A DNA stretch of 64,000 nucleotides. It comes from an uncultured Holdemanella sp. (GTDB lineage: Bacteria > Bacillota_I > Bacilli_A > Erysipelotrichales > Erysipelotrichaceae). The stretch is taken from the NCBI RefSeq assembly GCF_934772795.1, contig NZ_CAKVMR010000002.1, positions 5,717 through 69,716 of the forward strand. Reading direction: 5' to 3'. The notes under the pieces are model-generated. The model did not search any database and was not told where the DNA came from. It saw nothing but the letters and a program-made list of their open reading frames with translations. The translations under genes and the position numbers were made by a program. Below are positions 34,359-43,246 of the stretch, piece after piece; position 1 is the first letter of the stretch; every line of letters begins with the position of its first letter.

Positions 34359-35620
34359 TGTACATCCTCCTTTACAGATACAACCAATTCTCTATTTGCC
34401 TTTTCAAGCAACACCTTAGGAATTGATACCTTCTCCATTTCACTTGGAATCACATGTTCCTTTTTAAACTTCGCAATTACAGTATCTCCATCCTTCACGA
34501 CAACATTTACCTGTTGCGTAGGTCTTCTCACACGGAAAGAAAGCTCAACACTTTTTTCTACATTATCCTTACGAATATATTGTGGAACTACATACGAAAT
34601 ATTATTTCCATTTACCGTTCTAACAACATTCTCTTTAGATACTTCACCATTTAAAACATATTGACCTGCACCCATTCCAGCCTTTTCGCTTTCAGAACTT
34701 ACAAAATCCACTAAATCATGCACATGCACTACATTGCCTGATGCGAATACACCATCCATAGAAGTCTCCATATTTTCATATACAACAGGGCCATGTGTTC
34801 TACTATCCATTTCAACACCTAATCCATTTGATAATTCATTTTCCGGAATTAATCCAACCGACAATAAGACGCAGTCACAATCAAATTCCATTTCTGTTCC
34901 TTCAATTGGATTTCTATTTTCATCCACCTTTGAAACAACAACCTTTTCCACTCTAGACTTACCCACAATATCCGTAATTGTATGGCTTAGATACAATGGA
35001 ATATCATAATCATGTAGACACTGAACAATATTACGATTCAAACCATTTGAATATGGCATTACCTCAACAACAGCCAAGACTTTTGCGCCTTCCAAAGTCA
35101 TTCTTCGAGCCATGATTAAACCAATATCACCACTGCCCAAGATCACAACTCTTTTACCAGGCATATACCCTTCAATATTCACATATCGCTGTGCAGCACC
35201 AGCCGTAAATACACCCGAAGCTCTAGTACCTGGAATCGCAATTGCACCACGCGTTCTTTCACGACAACCCATATTTAAAATAATAGATTTAGCCTGAATC
35301 ATTAAATATCCATGAATACTACTTGAACAATACACCATTTTATCTGGCGTAATCTCAATTACCATTGTATCCAATAAGATATCAATATCTGTTTTATCAA
35401 CTTCATCAATATACTTTCCTGCATACTCAGGACCTGTTAATTCCTCTTTAAAGTGGTGTAAGCCAAAGCCATTATGAATACACTGATTTAAAATCCCACC
35501 AAGCTCCTTATCACGCTCAATAATCAAAACGGACTTGGCACCATTTTGTCTTGCGGCGATTGCACTGGCAAGACCAGCAGGACCACCACCAATGATTACT
35601 ACATCATACTTATTATTCAT
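34355..35620 (-). CDS. NAD(P)/FAD-dependent oxidoreductase
   Basis: About 421 residues. N-terminal FAD-binding DVVIIGGGPAGLASAIAARQ, a second dinucleotide site GKRVVILGSGDIGLIMARR, and GVFASGNVVHVHDLVD near the C terminus (FAD-contacting GD-like motif) mark the pyridine-nucleotide disulfide oxidoreductase fold. The segment CGSGDIG-like lacks a redox-active CxxC pair next to the FAD. The start at 35620 is set by AGGAG 7 bases upstream. It overlaps the GlpA-like gene by 8 bases and the DUF1667 gene by 4, so the three are translationally coupled and probably form a complex. Confidence 0.87.
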   Translation of the reverse strand: MNNKYDVVIIGGGPAGLASAIAARQNGAKSVLIIERDKELGGILNQCIHNGFGLHHFKEELTGPEYAGKYIDEVDKTDIDILLDTMVIEITPDKMVYCSSSIHGYLMIQAKSIILNMGCRERTRGAIAIPGTRASGVFTAGAAQRYVNIEGYMPGKRVVILGSGDIGLIMARRMTLEGAKVLAVVEVMPYSNGLNRNIVQCLHDYDIPLYLSHTITDIVGKSRVEKVVVSKVDENRNPIEGTEMEFDCDCVLLSVGLIPENELSNGLGVEMDSRTHGPVVYENMETSMDGVFASGNVVHVHDLVDFVSSESEKAGMGAGQYVLNGEVSKENVVRTVNGNNISYVVPQYIRKDNVEKSVELSFRVRRPTQQVNVVVKDGDTVIAKFKKEHVIPSEMEKVSIPKVLLEKANRELVVSVKEDVQ

Positions 35621-37043
35621 CGCCATTCTCCTTTGTTCTTCCACACAAAATATAAGAACCATTCTTATCCAAAACAATATCTAACTGACTAACACCCAAC
35701 TCTTTAGCTAGAATTTCTTGTACTCTAGGTCCACAGAACCCTGACTGACATCTTCCCATGCCGGCGTTACATCTACGTTTGATTCCATCTAAACTCACTG
35801 GTTTTGGACTTCGACGAATCGCATCAATGATCTCTCCCTCACTAATGGTTTCACAACGACAAATAATACGACCATACTCAGGATGTTTTTCAATATATTC
35901 TTTTCTTTGTTCATGCGACAATTCTTTAAAGCGAACTACTTTTCTTGTAGAAACATAATCCTTTTTTAAATTTAAGAAATAGTCTTTTTCCTGCATCATT
36001 CTCACAATGTCTAATGCGATTGCACTCGCACTACTTAAACCTGGACTTGCCATACCTGCAATCGAGAAGAAATTATGTACATCTTTATCTTCGCCGATAA
36101 TAAAATCTTTTGTATCACTTCTTGCACGCAAACCTGCAAATGTACGAATATTTTCTTGAAGCTTCATATTCGGTACAGATTTAACCGCATTTTCACGAAT
36201 TATTTTTAATCCTGCAGACGTTGTCGCATAATCATCCGCATCTGTATTTGTACTTGTAGGACCCACAATCAAATTTCCATCGACTGTAGGAGCTACCAAT
36301 ACACCCTTACCAATCTTTGTAGGACATTGGAAAATCACATGATGAACCAAGTTTCCCTGCGACTTATCCAATAAATAATATTCACCCTTATTAGGTGTAA
36401 TCTTATAATCGGGTTTCTTAATAAGTCCAGTCACATGATCACACATAACACCCGCACAATTTACAACCAATGGAGCTTTATATGTATCATTCACAATAAA
36501 GATATCTCCCTCTTTTTTTATACTCGTAACCTCTTCATTCAAACGAAGCTCTACACCATTTTGAATAGCCACTTCGCTTAATGCGATCGCAAACTGCCAA
36601 GGATTGATAATACATGCACTTGGTGCATATAAAGCACTTGTACAGTCTGGATTTAAATTGGGTTCCATAACAGATAGCTCAGGCTGTTTAATAATACGCT
36701 GATTTTCAACACCATTTTCAATACCTCGCTTATATAACATTTCAATGGTCTTATCATCCTCTTCATTAAATCCAACAACCAAAGAGCCAATATTCTTACA
36801 TGGAACATCCAAATCTTTACATAAAGTAGGAATGATTTTATTCCCCCAAATATTATATTTTGCCATTAAAGTATCCGGCTTTGGATCATATCCCGCATGA
36901 ATAATAGCACTATTAGCCTTAGTTGTTTCATCGGCCACATCATTATTTCTTTCTAACCACAATACTTTTCCACTATATTTACTTAACTCAAACGCTAATG
37001 AGCATCCACTAATACCTGCTCCAATGATTATACAATCGTACAT
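35613..37043 (-). CDS. GlpA-like FAD-dependent dehydrogenase with BFD-type [2Fe-2S] domain
   Basis: About 476 residues. The N terminus YDCIIIGAGISGCSLAFEL binds FAD; the DAO-type fold continues with SAIIHAGYDPKP and GPTSTNTDADDYATTS, the glycerol-3-phosphate dehydrogenase pattern. The C terminus holds a BFD-like domain: IICRCETISEGEI, then KRRCNAGMGRCQSGFCG, four Cys for a [2Fe-2S] cluster. The likely role is anaerobic oxidation of glycerol 3-phosphate or a related polyol phosphate. Start at 37043 with GAGGTG upstream. First gene of a three-gene operon, divergent from a LacI-type regulator. Confidence 0.87.
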   Translation of the reverse strand: MYDCIIIGAGISGCSLAFELSKYSGKVLWLERNNDVADETTKANSAIIHAGYDPKPDTLMAKYNIWGNKIIPTLCKDLDVPCKNIGSLVVGFNEEDDKTIEMLYKRGIENGVENQRIIKQPELSVMEPNLNPDCTSALYAPSACIINPWQFAIALSEVAIQNGVELRLNEEVTSIKKEGDIFIVNDTYKAPLVVNCAGVMCDHVTGLIKKPDYKITPNKGEYYLLDKSQGNLVHHVIFQCPTKIGKGVLVAPTVDGNLIVGPTSTNTDADDYATTSAGLKIIRENAVKSVPNMKLQENIRTFAGLRARSDTKDFIIGEDKDVHNFFSIAGMASPGLSSASAIALDIVRMMQEKDYFLNLKKDYVSTRKVVRFKELSHEQRKEYIEKHPEYGRIICRCETISEGEIIDAIRRSPKPVSLDGIKRRCNAGMGRCQSGFCGPRVQEILAKELGVSQLDIVLDKNGSYILCGRTKENGDE

Positions 37044-37115
37044 AGTTCGCACCTCTTTCAAAGTCACGATACACTTATTTTTATTTCATTTCAAATGTGT
37101 AAAAAAGTCTATTTT

Positions 37116-37218
37116 ATTAATCAAAGCATTGATTAATAACTGGACAACCCAATAAAATAGTGTAAGATTAAAATATATATTGATTAATGATTTGATTAGT
37201 AATCGATTTATTAATCAA
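37116..37218. promoter_or_regulatory. Operator cluster in the GlpA-like / LacI divergent promoter
   Basis: A perfect inverted repeat ATTAATCAA-AGCA-TTGATTAAT spans 37116-37137. Further half-sites TTGATTAAT (37180-37188), TTGATTAGT (37192-37200) and ATTAATCAA (37210-37218) follow. The cluster covers both divergent promoters, and the LacI-type protein encoded next door is the natural candidate to bind it and regulate itself. Confidence 0.7.
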
Positions 37219-37240
37219 AATAAATCAAAAGAGGTTTATT

Positions 37241-38272
37241 ATGGGAAAAAGAAATAAAGTAACTACACGCGATATTGCCCAAGCCACAAATGTATCGCAA
37301 TCTACTGTATCAATGATTCTAAGTGACAATAAGAATGTATCTTTCAAAGAAGAAACAGTAACTCTCGTCAAAAAGACAGCCAAACAAATGGGATATAAAA
37401 AGCCAGAAGTTAAAAAAAGATATTCCAACGCAAAGAATACGATTGTCGTAATATGTTCCAATTTATCCAATTCCTATTATTCTATGGTTGTTTCAAGCAT
37501 CATTGAACAGGCTAGTAAGACAAAAACACAAATCTTTACTATTTCTACATTACGTAAAGATGATCTTGAAAAGCACGCCCTTTCTAACTTAAAACTATTG
37601 AAACCATGTGGAATCATCCTTCTATATCCCCCAAAATTTATTGATGAATGGAATGCACTTTCCAAACAAATACCGTGCATTATAATTGGGGATAAACCAA
37701 AAAATCTTGATTGTGATTCCATTGAACTCAACAGTTTTAAATGTGGTAAATTATTAGGCAGCCATTTAAAACAGCTAGGACACAAAAAGATTGCGTATAT
37801 ATCAAGTCCGTTAGATACAACGGAAATTGGGCGAAACGAAAGATATGAAGGGGTTAAAAGTGTCGTGCCAAATACACAAGTATTTTTCAACTCGTCTAAA
37901 CAGTTTGAATTATACCCCATCGAAAAAAGAGAATATGAAAACGGGTATCGTTTAACGAAACAAATCTTAAGTGATACATACGATGCCTATATTGGAAACA
38001 ATGATATGACAGCTTTAGGTATCTTAGCTTGTTTAAAAGATCATAACGTTAAAACAAGCGTGGCTGGATTTGACAATATTCCTGAAGCTGATTTTCCCCA
38101 AATACAATTGACCACAGTAGATCATGGTGCTTGTGAAAAAGGAAAAGAAGCAGTGGATATTCTTTTAGAACAAACAAAAAGCGAACGAAAACGTATCGTT
38201 CATATGGAGTATGAACCACAGTTAATCATTCGCTTATCTACTTTTAATCGCAAGAAATCATCATCTCAATGA
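37241..38272 (+). CDS. LacI family transcriptional regulator
   Basis: A 343-residue regulator. The N-terminal HTH is VTTRDIAQATNVSQSTVSMIL, followed by the hinge region and a periplasmic-binding-like effector domain (TIVVICSNLSNSYYSMVVS, GCGIILLYPP-type loop, YIGNNDMTALGILACLKD, VAGFDNIPEADFPQI). The effector is probably a sugar or polyol phosphate derivative. It is divergent from the GlpA-like operon across an operator cluster, and its 3' end overlaps the converging desulfidase gene by 29 bases. A GAGG site precedes the ATG. Confidence 0.92.
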   Translation: MGKRNKVTTRDIAQATNVSQSTVSMILSDNKNVSFKEETVTLVKKTAKQMGYKKPEVKKRYSNAKNTIVVICSNLSNSYYSMVVSSIIEQASKTKTQIFTISTLRKDDLEKHALSNLKLLKPCGIILLYPPKFIDEWNALSKQIPCIIIGDKPKNLDCDSIELNSFKCGKLLGSHLKQLGHKKIAYISSPLDTTEIGRNERYEGVKSVVPNTQVFFNSSKQFELYPIEKREYENGYRLTKQILSDTYDAYIGNNDMTALGILACLKDHNVKTSVAGFDNIPEADFPQIQLTTVDHGACEKGKEAVDILLEQTKSERKRIVHMEYEPQLIIRLSTFNRKKSSSQ

Positions 38273-39518
38273 TTTTATCATTCGTTTGAAGCATTCCTTG
38301 AGAACCAAGTGTTCCAATATTTTGAATTGTTTCATCCACACTATGAGCAACGATCCCATCACCTGCATAGAATTGTTGCTTATTTTTATACATATAGTAT
38401 CCCATAATACCAGCATCTACACTAGAAGCAATCTTAGCTGCACAGCTTGCCTTAGCCCCATCACAAATCGTTCCCGAAAGAATAGCCAATGCGTTGACGA
38501 TCGTATGCTGGATTTCTTTATAAGTTCCATTATGTAAATAGGCAACACCTGCACCTGCTGCAGCCCCAGCACTTACAGCACCGCAAAATGCTGATAAAGT
38601 ACCAATACCTGTTTTAATGTAAATAGCTGTTAAATTGGATAAAACCAAAGCACGATACAATTGTTCTTGCGTACAATCTAATTCTTTGGCATACACAACA
38701 ACAGGCACGCAACAAGTAATTCCCTGATTGCCACTTCCTGAATTGATCACAACTGGAAGTTCACATCCGTTCATTCTTGCATCCGATCCAGCAGCCGCAT
38801 AAGCCTTGGCCCTTGTCTTTACACAATCTGAATCCATATTCAAGATCACATGGCCAATGTTTGCCCCATACGAATTATGAATTCCCTCATTGGCGATGGC
38901 CATGTTACAAGTAATTTGACGATCCAATATTTCTTTTACGTCATCAATATCCACAGTTTGTGAAAAATCCCAAATCTGTTTCATAATTAAAGCACTATGA
39001 TCGGCTTTATGTTCTAAACTCGTCGTCTTATCTTCAAAAATAACTTGCCAATTTTTTTCAATCTGCACAATATTCGTATGCGTATCTACAATACGAACGC
39101 TGGCATGTTCTTGTTCATAATACACATTGATTTCTAAATCAAACACATGCCCTTGTTCAATATGCTGCACCGTAATATTTGTATATTGAACATATTCAGG
39201 CAATTCCTCAATTTGTTCACGAGTCGCACTCGAAAGTACTTCAAGCTTTGCGTCCGCATCCCCATATAAAGCTCCTGCTGCTGCTGCAACTTCAATACCT
39301 TTCAAACCATTCGTATGAGGTACAATAACACTCTTAACATTTTTAATAATACTGCCACTTGCCTTAACTACAATACGATCTGGCAAATGATCTAGTACCT
39401 GTGTTGCTTTAGCACACGCATAACTAATCGCAATAGGCTCTGTACACCCCATAGCCATCACTAATTCTTCTTTTAATATTTGCACATAAATTGAATATAA
39501 TGAATCCTCTTTATTCAT
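38244..39518 (-). CDS. L-cysteine desulfidase-type protein (CyuA/YhaM, UPF0597)
   Basis: A 424-residue member of UPF0597, related to the alpha domain of iron-sulfur L-serine dehydratases. VMAMGCTEPIAISYACAKA, INSGSGNQGITCCVPVV and LSGTICDGAKASCAAKIAS provide the conserved Cys that would hold the [4Fe-4S] cluster. E. coli YhaM (CyuA) degrades cysteine to pyruvate, ammonia and sulfide. It ends a five-gene minus-strand operon starting at 42454, overlapping the preceding gene by 8 bases. A cysteine role fits a genome rich in sulfur and selenium chemistry, but it is inferred. Confidence 0.87.
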   Translation of the reverse strand: MNKEDSLYSIYVQILKEELVMAMGCTEPIAISYACAKATQVLDHLPDRIVVKASGSIIKNVKSVIVPHTNGLKGIEVAAAAGALYGDADAKLEVLSSATREQIEELPEYVQYTNITVQHIEQGHVFDLEINVYYEQEHASVRIVDTHTNIVQIEKNWQVIFEDKTTSLEHKADHSALIMKQIWDFSQTVDIDDVKEILDRQITCNMAIANEGIHNSYGANIGHVILNMDSDCVKTRAKAYAAAGSDARMNGCELPVVINSGSGNQGITCCVPVVVYAKELDCTQEQLYRALVLSNLTAIYIKTGIGTLSAFCGAVSAGAAAGAGVAYLHNGTYKEIQHTIVNALAILSGTICDGAKASCAAKIASSVDAGIMGYYMYKNKQQFYAGDGIVAHSVDETIQNIGTLGSQGMLQTNDKIIEMMISCD

Positions 39519-40128
39519 CTTCCTTCACCCATACACACGCCAATTTGTGATCTTCCATTTCTGTCATACCAAAATAAATTGTATCCTTTTCTTTCACACC
39601 AAAATCCTGGCGCAAAACCGTTAATACAGTTCCATACATCTTTCCATCTTGTATTCCTTCAAGACGAACCCAGCATGCCTCCGGATCTTTTCCTTCTTCT
39701 AGAAAATACACCATGATATCGTCTGGATACTCTAAATGTCTTGATGGATCCAAATCTTTATATAAACGAAGTTCTTCTAATTCTTTAGAAACTTCTGTAG
39801 CCTTTTCAACCATATCAATTTTATCCTGGAACAATTCCACATTCACATTATCCAAAATCTGAATATCCATTTCCTGCACATCGAAACGAGGAATTTTGCA
39901 CGATACACCAATCGGTACAATACGATATTCAATGTTGCGTTTCTTTGTTTCCAAAGCTACGATTTCAAAAATAAAACCCGCATTATGATCGATATAACCA
40001 TACATTAATGCACCATATAAATTATCTAGTTTTAATCCCATCTTCTCTAAAAGCTTAACCATTTTCATGCCATGGATCTCTACCATTTTTTGATCCATAT
40101 CACGAAAACTCATTTCATATACTTTCAT
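39511..40128 (-). CDS. Uncharacterised protein, C terminus like DUF2185/DUF2314 small domains
   Basis: A 205-residue soluble, acidic protein with no signal or membrane segment. The C-terminal part PEACWVRLEGIQDGKMYG, then FGVKEKDTIYFGM, recalls the small beta domains of DUF2185/DUF2314 proteins (WVxL, GxLxN-type loop, GDxVxF). The N-terminal 100 residues are unrecognised. It abuts the pRiA4b-like gene and overlaps the desulfidase gene, so it is cotranscribed with a mechanosensitive channel and an exporter-like protein. No function can be assigned. Confidence 0.6.
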   Translation of the reverse strand: MKVYEMSFRDMDQKMVEIHGMKMVKLLEKMGLKLDNLYGALMYGYIDHNAGFIFEIVALETKKRNIEYRIVPIGVSCKIPRFDVQEMDIQILDNVNVELFQDKIDMVEKATEVSKELEELRLYKDLDPSRHLEYPDDIMVYFLEEGKDPEACWVRLEGIQDGKMYGTVLTVLRQDFGVKEKDTIYFGMTEMEDHKLACVWVKEDE

Positions 40129-40674
40129 CTATTCACCCTCATACACATCTTTTAATTCTTCAAAGTTATATTCCAATACCTTATTCAATTCAACGATATC
40201 TAAATCTTCATCTACTGGAAAATCCGAAAGACTCATCTCATTGGCTTCTACATATTCTTTAAACAATTCCATCGACTGATAATAATAGTCCTGAAATTCT
40301 TTAAATCCATCCCATATCGCAAAGCCACGACCATTGATCACATAAGCCTCTTCTTCTATATCATCTACTTTTTCAACTTGAATTTCAATCTCAAAAGGCT
40401 CTTCTAGATCATAAACCATCTTAAAAGAATCTCCCTCCTTGAAATCCGGTTGAATCGATGAAGCACAAGGCAACTTATTAAATTGTTCATCCTCACAATT
40501 TGGACATACAAACGGAATGCCATTCACTTCAATCACAAAATCAGCGTATTCTTCAGACAAATAAGATGCCAATGTATAATAAGCTAAATCCGCTAAAGAT
40601 AATGAGTTAGGTAAACTCATGTAGCGATACATTAAATTATTAAATCCCAATACTTCTGTATATACTTTTATCAT
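40129..40674 (-). CDS. Plasmid pRiA4b ORF-3-like domain protein
   Basis: A 181-residue acidic protein. Its pattern of an early LGFNNLMYRYMSLPNSLSL segment, then LADLAYYTLASYL, FKMVYDLEEPFEIEIQVEKV and a helical C terminus resembles the pRiA4b ORF-3 fold (IS1096 passenger-type). A small Cys pair lies in FVCPNCEDEQ. The fold occurs in many bacteria with no known biochemical activity. The start overlaps the end of the MscS gene by 4 bases. Assignment is tentative. Confidence 0.55.
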   Translation of the reverse strand: MIKVYTEVLGFNNLMYRYMSLPNSLSLADLAYYTLASYLSEEYADFVIEVNGIPFVCPNCEDEQFNKLPCASSIQPDFKEGDSFKMVYDLEEPFEIEIQVEKVDDIEEEAYVINGRGFAIWDGFKEFQDYYYQSMELFKEYVEANEMSLSDFPVDEDLDIVELNKVLEYNFEELKDVYEGE

Positions 40675-41441
40675 GATTGACTTACCTCTACTGAATAATT
40701 TCCAAAATTAATATTCGCTTTTCCATACTCTTTTACAAGTTCATAACGAATCTTTGCGAGCATATCAAACCCATCCAAACTTGTCTTACTTGGAACAACA
40801 ACACGCAGATCAATACCGGTTGTAGAAAAGTTGATTACTTTTACTTCAATTGGATTCTCACTCTCAATATCATATTCCTTCATTGTTTTTTCAACTAGAC
40901 TCTTTAAAATATCTATCGCCAAATCAATATCCGTTCCATAAGAAACCTCAATTTCTAAATAGTTATTCTTTCGTGTATCCTGAAAAAATGCATTTTCAAT
41001 CGTAGCTGAATTCAAAGTTGAGTTTGGCACAATAATTCGATTACTCTCATATGTACGAATGATTGTATGACGGAAACGAATACTTTCAACATATCCAATC
41101 AATTCGCCTTGATTAACTTTAATCAAATCTCCTTCGACAAAAGGCTTAAATGTTAAAATCATTAAACCGCTACATAGATTTCCAAAAGCATCTTTAGCAG
41201 CAACACCTAAAACAAGGGCAACCACTCCACTGGATGCAGCAAGATAGGACATAATAGGTTTGGTCTGTTCAAATTGTCCAAGAAAAATCATTCCATTGAT
41301 AAAAACCAAAACATATTTTATTAATCTGGCAAAACTCGCCTTGTTTGTGACATCCTTTTTATATAATACTTTACGAATTCCTTTATAGATTCCAATCGAA
41401 ACTATACCCGTTACAACAGTTACTATAATAATTGATTTCAT
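40671..41441 (-). CDS. Small-conductance mechanosensitive channel (MscS family)
   Basis: A 256-residue channel protein. Three hydrophobic segments at 1-20, 35-55 and 60-95 lead into the pore helix VVALVLGVAAKDAFGNLCSGLMIL, and then KPFVEGDLIKVNQGELIGYVESIRFRHT, the conserved beta-domain linker. The C-terminal domain is cytoplasmic. It relieves hypo-osmotic stress. It lies 5 bases after an ArAE-type membrane protein gene in a five-gene operon. Confidence 0.92.
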   Translation of the reverse strand: MKSIIIVTVVTGIVSIGIYKGIRKVLYKKDVTNKASFARLIKYVLVFINGMIFLGQFEQTKPIMSYLAASSGVVALVLGVAAKDAFGNLCSGLMILTFKPFVEGDLIKVNQGELIGYVESIRFRHTIIRTYESNRIIVPNSTLNSATIENAFFQDTRKNNYLEIEVSYGTDIDLAIDILKSLVEKTMKEYDIESENPIEVKVINFSTTGIDLRVVVPSKTSLDGFDMLAKIRYELVKEYGKANINFGNYSVEVSQS

Positions 41442-41446
41442 TCAAA

Positions 41447-42454
41447 TCATCTCCAATACATTTTTTTCTGTTCCTCTGTCGTTTGATCAATAAACTTTTT
41501 CTTTGTGTATAAAAACTCTTCAAGATCCATATAAATATGTAGAAGCATCGCCTTTGATTCAAACTCAATACGACTTTTAGGAAGATTCTCGCTTTGTTTG
41601 TCCTTCAACATTTGATGAAGCGAAGAGATTTGTGGCTGAGGATCATTTTTTTCATGAATAAACGGAATTAAATATTCAATATATTTTGCCAATTCATGCG
41701 CCTCTTTAGGCATCTTACGAATCTTTCGAATCTTATAATGCAACATATGTAGAATATCACACTGCAAAGCACGCATTTCAAAATAACGAATATAATAATC
41801 TGGTAAACTCGTAAACGTATTATCCTGATATTCCATCGCAATATGAATATATTTTTCAGCCTGCTCTTTAATATCCTCTAATTCTTTCCAAATTGTTGTG
41901 TTTCTTTCTTCACTTTGAATATAGTGAACAATTTGATACATCAAACTCTGAATCTTATCTTCCATATAATTCATGCAAGAATTCAAATACTCCTCTTCTC
42001 CACTATAATCATGAACCAAATTCAATAAGAATGCGATAATGGCACCAATTAAAATCAAATAGAATTCATTCATCATGAAGTGAAGACTGAAATCCAAATA
42101 ACTCAAGTAATGCACGGCAATCATCGCATTTACACTTAAAGTATTCTGACATTTCATTTTCTCACTATACCCAACTAAGCACGCAATCACAAGTCCAAAC
42201 GCAAACCAATGACTTGGGATAAGTTCAAAGAAAATAAAACAGAATAGAATTGTCACAAAGAATGTAGAAATTCTTCTAAGAACAAGCTTCACCGTTCCCC
42301 ACTTTGTCGTCAACAAAGATAATAGTGCAATCGTTCCTGCACTTGTTGGATTATCTAACTTAAAAAAGTAGGCTAAAATAATCGCAATGGCACTTCCTAC
42401 GCCTATCTTAAGTGATAATATTAATACTCTTTTTGTATCTCTTTTCATATGCAT
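41447..42454 (-). CDS. Aromatic acid exporter family membrane protein (ArAE/FUSC-like)
   Basis: A 335-residue protein. The N-terminal half has about four to six membrane segments with the FUSC landmark NPTSAGTIALLSLLTTKWGT (the NP-SAG-A loop); the C-terminal half is a soluble helical domain (ArAE_C) rich in Glu and Lys. Members export aromatic carboxylates such as p-hydroxybenzoate in E. coli; here the substrate is unknown. It starts a five-gene operon and shows no obvious Shine-Dalgarno sequence. The 175 bases ahead hold an AT-rich inverted repeat and the sigma gene terminator. Confidence 0.82.
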   Translation of the reverse strand: MHMKRDTKRVLILSLKIGVGSAIAIILAYFFKLDNPTSAGTIALLSLLTTKWGTVKLVLRRISTFFVTILFCFIFFELIPSHWFAFGLVIACLVGYSEKMKCQNTLSVNAMIAVHYLSYLDFSLHFMMNEFYLILIGAIIAFLLNLVHDYSGEEEYLNSCMNYMEDKIQSLMYQIVHYIQSEERNTTIWKELEDIKEQAEKYIHIAMEYQDNTFTSLPDYYIRYFEMRALQCDILHMLHYKIRKIRKMPKEAHELAKYIEYLIPFIHEKNDPQPQISSLHQMLKDKQSENLPKSRIEFESKAMLLHIYMDLEEFLYTKKKFIDQTTEEQKKMYWR

Positions 42455-42545
42455 ACATTTTATGCGAAATCAAAAAAAAGGACAATATTAATTGTCACTT
42501 CTTATCTAATACATCTTCACTACGAAATAGCATTATTCTTTATAC

Positions 42546-42600
42546 TTTTATTAAAATAGTTTTTATTAAAATCAATTTTAATAAAATTCATTTTAATAAA
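42546..42600. repeat. AT-rich nested inverted repeat
   Basis: TTTTATTAAAAT occurs twice directly (42546-42557, 42561-42572) and then twice inverted as ATTTTAATAAAA/A (42575-42586, 42590-42600). It could fold into a long AT hairpin or act as an operator. It is almost all A and T, so significance is limited. Confidence 0.5.
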
Positions 42601-42620
42601 CGGCAACCAAACCGATTGCC
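42596..42620 (-). terminator. Possible terminator of the sigma factor gene
   Basis: On the minus strand GGCAA and TTGCC flank a 9-base loop and are followed by GTTTATT. It lies just beyond the sigma gene stop. Confidence 0.5.
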
Positions 42621-42628
42621 CATGACTA

Positions 42629-43129
42629 TTACTTCTTTTCCAATACATCCTTTACTTTTTGTTTACCGCTCTTCAACAAACGAGCCACTCCCTCTTCACT
42701 CATCTTTAGACGATTTGCGATATCCTTCTCTTTTAGTTTTCCAAGACAATGCATGATTGTCACTGTCTTTTGATTTTCTGGCATCTCATTTAAACAATCA
42801 TCCACATCGGATTGTCGATATTTAGGCAAACCATGTAAAGCTGTGGTCACACCCGTATGTTCTTTTGCCTGCATATACTCACGTAATTGTTTATTCAACA
42901 AGACTGTGATCCACTTCAAAAAATTCTTATCATCACTCAATTTATCCATATTCATAAATGCGTATGTATATGTTGCCTGTAAAATGTCATTGATTTCTTT
43001 TTCTTCTAAACCAATATAACGCTTATAAATCGTTTGTATCAAATGATCTCGAGTCAATGAAACAAGTTCTTTCTTCGCATCCGCATCCTTATTTCTTACA
43101 CCCATTATTATCTTTTTGTCTATATTCAT
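42629..43129 (-). CDS. Small sigma-70 family RNA polymerase sigma factor (ECF-like)
   Basis: A 166-residue protein. Residues 10-80 resemble sigma region 2 (KELVSLTRDHLIQTIYKRYIG, DILQATYTYAFMNMDKL) and 105-165 region 4 (LNEMPENQKTVTIMHCLG, LKEKDIANRLKMSEEGVARLL), the recognition helix. No anti-sigma gene is adjacent. It is divergent from a VanY-CapA pair whose promoter has an extended -10, so it may control envelope genes, but this is inference. Confidence 0.83.
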   Translation of the reverse strand: MNIDKKIIMGVRNKDADAKKELVSLTRDHLIQTIYKRYIGLEEKEINDILQATYTYAFMNMDKLSDDKNFLKWITVLLNKQLREYMQAKEHTGVTTALHGLPKYRQSDVDDCLNEMPENQKTVTIMHCLGKLKEKDIANRLKMSEEGVARLLKSGKQKVKDVLEKK

Positions 43130-43212
43130 ATGGTTAATCCTTTATATATGTTATTTTTAGTATACAACACATCATTTGATAAATCCATTTTAACCCTTAA
43201 AACTCGTTTATA

Positions 43213-43221
43213 TGCTATAAT
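43213..43221 (+). promoter_or_regulatory. Extended -10 promoter of the vanY-capA pair
   Basis: TGC-TATAAT, an extended -10 with no good -35 hexamer upstream. The VanY start codon is at 43247 with GGGAG ahead of it. Confidence 0.6.
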
Positions 43222-43246
43222 TTTTCTTAGAAAAAGGGAGAAAAAC

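Noticed and set aside
42546..42600. AT-rich inverted repeats as a replication origin
   Set aside because: No DnaA boxes, no dnaA/dnaN nearby; low complexity alone is not evidence.
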